Of a DNA stretch of 19,200 nucleotides, positions 14,082 through 19,200 are shown one piece after another. The stretch comes from a bacterium. GTDB lineage: Bacteria > UBP13 > UBA5359. Positions within the stretch are counted from its first letter, which is position 1, and each line of letters opens with the position of its first letter. The stretch covers positions 1 through 19,200 of the forward strand of contig JAQUEL010000036.1 of NCBI GenBank assembly GCA_028685295.1. Direction: 5' to 3'. The position numbers were made by a program, and so were the translations under genes. The notes beneath the pieces were generated by a model. That model made no database searches, was not told where the DNA came from, and saw only the letters and a list, made by a program, of their open reading frames with translations.

Positions 14082-15356
14082 ATGTCTTTAGCAATGGATA
14101 ACACAATAGCTTACCGTCCGCAAGCACCGAAAGCTATAGAAGAAACAGGGCTGACGCCTGATTTTATCAGCGATCTGATCCTAAAGACACTTTTTTATAG
14201 AGGAACGCTCAATGGCGGCGCCATTGCTTCTGAACTGAAACTGCCGTATGCCACCGTCGTACAGGCTATTCTACGCAATCTGCGGGAGAGTACATTTGTA
14301 GAGGTGCGTCATGGAAGCACTTTTCAGGATATAAGCTGGGATAACTCTCTGACAGAGCGAGGCCGGCAGAGGGTGGCTGAAGTTCTTGGTAGAGATATGT
14401 ATCTTGGCCCGGCCCCGGTGCCGCTTGATCAATATCTGGAGGTAACCTCCAAGCAGCGTTTTGAAACCCAGCAGATAAATGAAGCTATGGTAAGAGAGGC
14501 GCTGTCGGATTTGGTGATCAACGACCATACCATATCGCAGCTGGGCCCTGCCATGAACTCCGGACGCTCTATCTTCCTTTTCGGCGCTGCCGGAAACGGC
14601 AAGACCATTGTAGCTGAGCGTCTTAGCCGCACCATAGCCGGCGGAGTTATGGTTCCTTATGCCGTGGAGGCAGATAACCAGGTTATTAAGGTTTTTGATC
14701 CCCTGCAGCATAAAGCCATAGAGCAGGAAGAGAATTTCGCCAATGATAACCGCTGGGTAGCTTGCCGTCGTCCATTTATAGTAGTGGGCGGCGAGCTGAC
14801 CATGGAGAATCTGGATCTGATGTACGACAGCCATCTGAAGTATTATACGGCACCCTTCCAGCTTAAAGCCAATGCCGGAATGCTGCTTATAGATGACTTT
14901 GGGCGACAAAGAGTTTCACCGCAGGATCTGTTGAACCGCTGGATAGTGCCTTTGGAAAAGGGAATAGATTTTTATACTTTGATAACCGGCAAGCAAGTAG
15001 TGGTTCCATTCGACCTGCTTATCGTTTATTCTACTAACCTTGATCCCAAGGACCTGGTTGACGAGGCTTTCTTACGCCGCATACGCTACAAGATAGAGAT
15101 AGGCGATCCCAGTGAGGAGGAGTTTAGGGAGATATTCAGGCGGGTATGCGAAACAAAATCCATACCTTTGCGCCGAGAGATGCTCGATTATCTTATTCAG
15201 CGCCATTTCCGGGAGGCCGGCAGGCCGATGAGGGCAGTGCATCCGCGTGATATCCTTGAGCAGTTGATGGATATTGCCCACTATCTGAATAAAACCCCGG
15301 AGATGACGGAGGAACTGCTGGACCACGCCTGCGCTACATATTTTACCAAAATGTAA
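14082..15356 (+). CDS. AAA+ ATPase with N-terminal winged-helix region
   Basis: This 424-residue protein has a winged-helix-like region at about residues 27-105 (ILKTLFYRGTLNGGAIASEL, then LPYATVVQAILRNL). An AAA+ module follows, with Walker A GAAGNGKT (168-175), Walker B GMLLIDDFGRQ (266-276), a sensor-1-like STN (317-319) and an arginine-finger-like FLRRIRYKIEI (330-340). A C-terminal helical lid (about 345-420) includes GRPMRAVHPRDI. Such ATPases usually remodel protein or protein-DNA complexes. Some relatives are encoded near pilus or secretion genes, but none are present here, so the partner is unknown. It stands alone between the FAD enzyme and mutM. GGGAGG, about seven bases upstream, supports ATG 14082. 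Confidence 0.85.
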   Translation: MSLAMDNTIAYRPQAPKAIEETGLTPDFISDLILKTLFYRGTLNGGAIASELKLPYATVVQAILRNLRESTFVEVRHGSTFQDISWDNSLTERGRQRVAEVLGRDMYLGPAPVPLDQYLEVTSKQRFETQQINEAMVREALSDLVINDHTISQLGPAMNSGRSIFLFGAAGNGKTIVAERLSRTIAGGVMVPYAVEADNQVIKVFDPLQHKAIEQEENFANDNRWVACRRPFIVVGGELTMENLDLMYDSHLKYYTAPFQLKANAGMLLIDDFGRQRVSPQDLLNRWIVPLEKGIDFYTLITGKQVVVPFDLLIVYSTNLDPKDLVDEAFLRRIRYKIEIGDPSEEEFREIFRRVCETKSIPLRREMLDYLIQRHFREAGRPMRAVHPRDILEQLMDIAHYLNKTPEMTEELLDHACATYFTKM

Positions 15357-15475
15357 TGAGCGATAATTTCGTCAGCCTTTGCCGGGAAAGCCTGTTACAA
15401 AGCCTCTTTATCTTTAGCATTATCATTGCCGTTGGGGAATGCTGCTAAATAGCCATTAACAGGGAGAGATATACA

Positions 15476-16306
15476 ATGCCGGAATTACCCGAAGTGGAAA
15501 CGATAGTCAGGGGATTGCGTGCCTGTACCGTCGGTAGAAGTGTGACCGGCGTGCAGGTTCTCAGGCAAGATGTTATTCGTGGCTATACGCCGGAATTTGA
15601 GGAAGCCCTTACCGGCCGCAAAGTGGAAGAGGTGCTGCGGCGAGGGAAGAATATTATTATTAAGCTGGCCGGCGGGCCGGCGATGGTGGTGCATCTTAAG
15701 ATGACCGGTCAATTTACCTGCAACCGGCCGGAGGAAGAGATACTCAAGCATACACATCTTCTAATCAATCTCAGTGACGGCGGGCAATTGCGCTTCAGGG
15801 ATATTCGCCGTTTCGGTTATGTTATCCTGGTCAAGCCGGATCTGTTGGCTGAACTACCGCAACTGGTTGCTATGGGACCAGAGCCTTTGGAAATAACCTT
15901 TGAAAGCTTTGCTTGCCGTTTTCGAGGCAGACGGCAACGCATCAAAGCGATGTTGCTCAATCAGAGAGTTTTGGCCGGATTGGGTAATATCTATACTGAC
16001 GAGGCCCTGCACAGGGCAGGTATACATCCTGAAACACCGGCTAATCAGCTTAGCGAGCGTAATCTGCGCCACCTCTTTGAAGCCGTAAGAGAAGTCCTGT
16101 CCGAAGCCATTGCCAGGCGCGGTTCTTCGGTAGAGAACTACGTTGATGCGGGCGGTGCGGCAGGCACTTTTCAACTCTATCATCGTGTTTATCGTAAGAG
16201 GGGACAGCCCTGTCCGCTTTGCGGCACTCCTATAGAACGCATTACTGTTGATGGACGGGGAACGCATTTTTGCCCTAAATGCCAGAAGATATCTGCCGGT
16301 TCGTAG
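15476..16306 (+). CDS. mutM: Formamidopyrimidine-DNA glycosylase
   Basis: MutM (Fpg) removes oxidised purines such as 8-oxoguanine and cuts the abasic site by beta/delta elimination. At 276 residues the length is typical. The N-terminal PELPEVETIVRGL carries the catalytic proline (exposed after removal of Met1) and Glu3. K58 lies in RRGKNIII. The helix-two-turn-helix region includes RVLAGLGNIYTDEALHRAGI (about 165-185). The C-terminal zinc finger is C246-x2-C249-x16-C266-x2-C269 with R261 in GRGTHFC. AGGGAGAG precedes ATG 15476. In many Firmicutes polA and coaE flank this gene; neither is here, so its setting is rearranged. Confidence 0.97.
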   Translation: MPELPEVETIVRGLRACTVGRSVTGVQVLRQDVIRGYTPEFEEALTGRKVEEVLRRGKNIIIKLAGGPAMVVHLKMTGQFTCNRPEEEILKHTHLLINLSDGGQLRFRDIRRFGYVILVKPDLLAELPQLVAMGPEPLEITFESFACRFRGRRQRIKAMLLNQRVLAGLGNIYTDEALHRAGIHPETPANQLSERNLRHLFEAVREVLSEAIARRGSSVENYVDAGGAAGTFQLYHRVYRKRGQPCPLCGTPIERITVDGRGTHFCPKCQKISAGS

Positions 16307-16567
16307 AGGTAATACCTACGGTGCGGTAATGAAAGATGGTTGTCGAGCTTACAGGATAAGGTTCCGTAACCAATCTCGGAATTAAAGAAATCTATTTAAT
16401 TTTTATCATCAGTATGATAGAATTATAGCTTAAGACATGCTTTTATACCGCAAAGCCGACCTGGGGAATGCTTTTACTAAGATTTCTAAAACGGCCCATT
16501 AGAATAGCGGGGCGGCATTTGCTATATAGGTATCTTTTGAATTATCTGAATGTGAAATATATCTGGT

Positions 16568-16600
16568 TTTCAGATACCGTATAAGCGAAGGTATCTGAAA
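16568..16600. promoter_or_regulatory. 11-bp inverted repeat upstream of the nitroreductase gene
   Basis: TTTCAGATACC (16568-16578) and GGTATCTGAAA (16590-16600) are perfect reverse complements around 11 bases. Partial copies of the half-site occur just upstream: GGTATCTTTTGAA (from 16529) and ATTATCTGAA (around 16541-16550). The cluster lies about 65 bases before the nitroreductase start and looks like an operator with several half-sites, or a leader hairpin. The rest of the roughly 360-base gap after mutM holds no gene I can support. Confidence 0.5.
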
Positions 16601-16666
16601 TGGAAGGCATAAAGGGGCTTCATTCTCCATCGAGCATTGAATATGAACATAAGTGGAGGATATAAA

Positions 16667-17257
16667 ATGCAATTAAGAGATCTGATACTGGCTAATAGAA
16701 GTTACAGGCGTTTTAAAGAGGAGAAGGCCGTCGGCTGCGATACGCTTAAGGAATTAGTGGACTTAGGGCGCCTATCCGCATCCGGCGGAAACCTGCAGCC
16801 GTTGAAATATATAATATCCTGTGACCATAAAAAGAACGCTCTTATATTTTCACAGCTGGCTTGGGCCGGCTATCTCAAGAATTGGCCTGGACCGGCTGAG
16901 GGAGAGAGGCCGGCAGCTTACATAATTATCCTTTGCGATGCCGATATTGCTAAATCACCCGGTTGTGATCATGGCATTGCTGCTCAAAGCATCATGTTGG
17001 GAGCAGTTGAAAAGGGCCTGGGCGGTTGTATAATAGGCTCCGTTAACAGAGATGAGTTGCGTCGGGCTCTGGATATCCCCGGGCGTTATGATATTTTGCT
17101 GGTGCTGGCGCTGGGCTATCCGGCTGAAGAGGTAGTGCTGGAAACTGCAGATGAGGACGGAGATATAAAATATTGGCGTGATGATAAAGGTGTACATCAT
17201 GTACCCAAGCGAGGATTGAAGGATGTAATTATGGCGGAAGTTGTTGCAGCACAATAA
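16667..17257 (+). CDS. Nitroreductase family protein (FMN-dependent)
   Basis: This 196-residue protein belongs to the FMN-binding nitroreductase family, which uses NAD(P)H to reduce nitro, quinone or related substrates. RSYRRFKEE (residues 11-19) supplies the conserved arginine that contacts the FMN phosphate. LSASGGNLQPLKY (36-48), the AAQSIMLGAVEKGLGGCIIG segment (105-124) and LALGYPAE (147-154) are family signatures. I chose ATG 16667 because GGAGG (16655-16659) lies seven bases before it; an ATG at 16637 in the same frame has no ribosome site. An inverted repeat upstream may regulate it. The real substrate is unknown. Confidence 0.88.
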   Translation: MQLRDLILANRSYRRFKEEKAVGCDTLKELVDLGRLSASGGNLQPLKYIISCDHKKNALIFSQLAWAGYLKNWPGPAEGERPAAYIIILCDADIAKSPGCDHGIAAQSIMLGAVEKGLGGCIIGSVNRDELRRALDIPGRYDILLVLALGYPAEEVVLETADEDGDIKYWRDDKGVHHVPKRGLKDVIMAEVVAAQ

Positions 17258-17300
17258 AGAATACTTCGTATAAAGATTAAGGTTTATGGGAGGAGTAATT

Positions 17301-18620
17301 ATGCGTAAAGGAATTGTTCTTTTGGCAGCGGCAATATGTATGGCTCTTATGCTTATCGGCTGCGGAGGCTCGGTCAAGGAAGAGCAGCAGGGCAAGGTGG
17401 TTGTTACCATAGCTTGCAGCTATTCGCCTACCGATGTAGGTTGCCAGGTCATCGACAAATCCATTGATAAGTTTATGAAACAGAATCCCGATATCCAGGT
17501 GAAGAAAATATGGTTTGACCGGGATTATCAAACCAAGCTGATGACCATGATAGCCGGAGGGAACCCCCCGGATATCTTCCGGGTCAGCCCTGACAATGTT
17601 CCCACCTATGTACAGAGAGGTATTCTGGAGCCGCTGGATAAATATATTGCCAAAAGCGATGGATTGAAGCTGGAAGATTTTTTCCCTCAAGTGCTGTACA
17701 AGTATAAATATGATACGCAGAGAAAAGCCATAGGCACAGGGTTAACCTACGGCTTTGGGACCGATTGGTCGCCGGATTGCACTCTGTTTTACAACAAAGA
17801 TATCTTTGATAAAGCCGGACTGCCGTATCCCACCAGGAGCATGAGCTGGGAGGAATTTCGGCAGACGGCGCATAAGCTGACTACAGGTGAGGGCGGCCAG
17901 AAGAGGTTTGGCGGCCTGATAAGCAATATAGCTCTGTTGGTAGCACAGAACGGGGGCAGCGTCTTCAGCCCCGACGGCAAGAAATGCCTGCTGGACAGCC
18001 CGCAGGCTATAGAAGCCTTTCAGTATATGGTAGATCTGAGGGTTAAAGACAAAGTCATGCCCTCCCTTAGCGATATGCAGAACTCCAATCAGCTGCAACT
18101 CTTCCAAACCGGCAGGCTGGGCATGTTCCTCTCCGGCAGATTCTATGTACCCATAGTGCAAGAGCAGGTCAAGAGCTTCAAGTGGGGAGTGGCCCCCGGC
18201 TTGCATCAGAAGAAGAGAGTCAATATTGTTACCGGACCTTACGGCTGGGTGATGAGCAGCAAAGCCAAGCATCCTGAAGCCGCTTGGAAGTTAATGGAGC
18301 ATTTGGTGGTGGGAGATTGTGAAAAGGATCTGGCTAAGGCCGGCTATAATATCCCCGTCATCAAGAGCATAGCCGAATCTGATATGTTTCTCACCAATCC
18401 CAACCATCCGGCCGGGTTCAACAAGGTATTTATGGATGAGGTGCAGTATACCGTGCCCAGCCCCCTAACGCCGTATGCTCCCACGGATCGGTGGCAAGGG
18501 GTTATCGGTGCTGAGATGGATCTGGCCTATCTGGGCAAGCAGACGGCACAGCAGGCGGCGATTAACGCTACTCGCAAGATAAATAAATTACTGGCCGAGG
18601 GAATGAAAAACAGAGAGTAA
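17301..18620 (+). CDS. ABC transporter substrate-binding lipoprotein (family 1, sugar type)
   Basis: This 439-residue extracellular solute-binding protein has a lipoprotein signal: basic MRKG, a hydrophobic core (residues 5-18) and lipobox LIGC with C21 as the lipidated cysteine. VVVTIACSYSP begins the first lobe, and NPDIQVKKIWFDRDYQTKLM plus GGNPPDIFRVSP are typical of sugar-binding family 1 proteins, as is GPYGWVMSSKAKHPEAAWKL in the second lobe. It should capture a sugar or oligosaccharide outside the membrane for an ABC importer. ATG 17301 follows GGGAGGAG at five bases; ATG 17286 in frame has no such site. No permease or ATPase gene follows; a long hairpin ends the unit, so the binding protein is separated from its transporter or shares one encoded elsewhere. 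Confidence 0.92.
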   Translation: MRKGIVLLAAAICMALMLIGCGGSVKEEQQGKVVVTIACSYSPTDVGCQVIDKSIDKFMKQNPDIQVKKIWFDRDYQTKLMTMIAGGNPPDIFRVSPDNVPTYVQRGILEPLDKYIAKSDGLKLEDFFPQVLYKYKYDTQRKAIGTGLTYGFGTDWSPDCTLFYNKDIFDKAGLPYPTRSMSWEEFRQTAHKLTTGEGGQKRFGGLISNIALLVAQNGGSVFSPDGKKCLLDSPQAIEAFQYMVDLRVKDKVMPSLSDMQNSNQLQLFQTGRLGMFLSGRFYVPIVQEQVKSFKWGVAPGLHQKKRVNIVTGPYGWVMSSKAKHPEAAWKLMEHLVVGDCEKDLAKAGYNIPVIKSIAESDMFLTNPNHPAGFNKVFMDEVQYTVPSPLTPYAPTDRWQGVIGAEMDLAYLGKQTAQQAAINATRKINKLLAEGMKNRE

Positions 18621-18625
18621 CAGAG

Positions 18626-18679
18626 GCCGGGTCTTTTCCTTTAACTCTTGGCACAAAGCGGAAAAGGAAGAGACCCGGC
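18626..18679. terminator. Long terminator-like hairpin after the binding-protein gene
   Basis: GCCGGGTCTTTTCCTT (18626-18641) pairs with AAGGAAGAGACCCGGC (18664-18679) through 16 pairs, one of them G-U, around a 22-base loop, starting six bases after the stop codon. A T-rich stretch (CTTTCTTTC) begins a few bases later rather than at once, so it may act as a terminator in one or both directions or as an mRNA-stabilising 3' hairpin. Confidence 0.65.
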
Positions 18680-18692
18680 TACAGGCTTTCTT

Positions 18693-18827
18693 TCATGTTT
18701 TATGCATTTCTTCATCAACGCGTTCGGCCAGAAACATCTTCATCAGCGACTGGTAAGGCACATCTCTCGTGTTGGCTAATACTTTGAGTTCTTCCGGCAG
18801 GGGTAGCGGTAAACGCAAGGACCCGAT
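18693..18827 (-). pseudogene. CopG/ribbon-helix-helix antitoxin-like fragment, N-terminus lost
   Basis: On the minus strand the frame reads SLRLPLPLPEELKVLANTRD then VPYQSLMKMFLAERVDEEMH, ending KT and TGA (18695-18693). The beta-strand SLRLP, the helix and PYQSL with FLAERV closely follow the ribbon-helix-helix pattern of BrnA/CopG-type antitoxins. No start codon or N-terminal portion is present; the frame is closed by TAA at 18830-18828, which belongs to the adjoining IS3 relic. The toxin partner is not seen. The gene was probably cut by the insertion. Confidence 0.6.
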
Positions 18828-19200
18828 TTAGTGGAGGCAAAAGCAAGCAGTAATAGTGGTTCTTGAGTTATTGTATTTTGCTGGAGTTAGATAATCCAAG
18901 GTGTTATGTCTGCGGTTACGGTTGTAAAAGCTCTCTATATATCAGAAGATGTCCTGTACGCTGAAATTATGGTTTAACAAATTTTCCTCCATTGAATAGT
19001 TATGCTTGAAATCTGTTCTCGCTTTGAACTTCCGCCTGGCTTTCGGCCTAAGCCCGTCTCTTCGCATTAAACGCATTACCCAATTCACAGAGTACTCCCA
19101 ACCTTTCTTTATAAACGCAGGCCTGGGTGCATGTAAAGTTTTTTGGGACAAGCGAGAGAGATAGCCGTTAGCCAGCTATCATAGAAAGGGATAAAAAAAT
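18828..19200 (-). pseudogene. IS3-family transposase relic, internally deleted, runs to window edge
   Basis: Read on the minus strand from the right, GWEYSVNWVMRLMRRDGL, RPKARRKFKARTDFKHNY and SMEENLLNHNFSVQ match the N-terminal part of IS3/IS150-type OrfB. The sequence then jumps straight to DIF, an in-frame TGA (18944-18942) and YIESFYNRNRRHNTLDYLTP AKYNN, the OrfB C-terminus. The whole DDE catalytic core between these blocks, some 150-170 residues in intact relatives, is missing, so the element is dead. The end near CCACTAAATCGGGTCC (plus-strand 18820-18835) probably represents the element terminus joined to the antitoxin fragment. Right of about 19140 the similarity fades. Confidence 0.75.

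Noticed and set aside
14271-14909. 212-codon minus-strand frame under the AAA+ gene
   Set aside because: It is an antisense shadow of conserved Walker motifs on the plus strand; no recognisable protein.
17286-17300. Earlier ATG for the binding lipoprotein
   Set aside because: It overlaps the ribosome site of ATG 17301 and would place extra residues before a standard lipoprotein signal.
1-19200. CRISPR array, rRNA genes or prophage modules
   Set aside because: No regularly spaced short repeats, rRNA-like sequence or phage structural genes were seen on either strand.

Overview
The window reads as a chromosomal stretch from a Gram-positive, Clostridia-like Firmicute. Supporting signs are strong AGGAGG-type ribosome binding sites, sigma-A-like promoters, a lipobox substrate-binding lipoprotein, the order pheS-pheT-cvpA, and a Firmicutes-type MutM and DUF4127 protein. 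The exact genus cannot be fixed from the sequence. Most of the window is housekeeping or metabolic. The accessory material sits at about 1.75-3.95 kb and 18.7-19.2 kb.

Layout. (1) 1-1752: the 3' part of an MGH1/GH63-like glycosidase, then a D-2-hydroxyacid dehydrogenase. (2) 1753-3996: an accessory island. A class II Fic protein (2442-3644) is flanked by two directly oriented copies of a roughly 200-260 bp repeat and by two copies of a 23-bp sequence that ends a truncated RAYT-like transposase. In front of the Fic gene lie a good promoter, a perfect 32-bp palindrome over its -10/+1 region, and a 15-bp-stem hairpin that contains the Shine-Dalgarno sequence. (3) 3932-4287: promoter and tRNA-Leu(UAG), then a small membrane protein on the minus strand. 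(4) 4452-6024: a small winged-helix protein and an orphan response regulator with a GAF-like C-terminal part. (5) 6098-10166: pheS behind a roughly 280-nt structured leader ending in an intrinsic attenuator, then pheT and a CvpA-like membrane protein. This PheT appears to lack the N-terminal EMAP-II-like tRNA-binding domain normal in bacteria. (6) 10283-12371: a 3-methyladenine DNA glycosylase with no ordinary start codon, overlapping a DUF4127 gene. (7) 12663-18620: FAD-dependent oxidoreductase, winged-helix/AAA+ ATPase, mutM, a nitroreductase preceded by an 11-bp inverted repeat, and an ABC sugar-type binding lipoprotein followed by a long terminator-like hairpin. (8) 18693-19200, minus strand: a headless ribbon-helix-helix (CopG-like) antitoxin fragment abutting an internally deleted IS3-family transposase relic.

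How it fits together. pheS and pheT make the two subunits of phenylalanyl-tRNA synthetase and appear to be controlled by premature termination. The DNA glycosylase and MutM are two base-excision repair enzymes. The glycosidase and the binding lipoprotein suggest carbohydrate use, but no transporter permeases are in view. The most unusual points are the doubly palindromic control region of the repeat-flanked Fic gene and the domain-reduced PheT.
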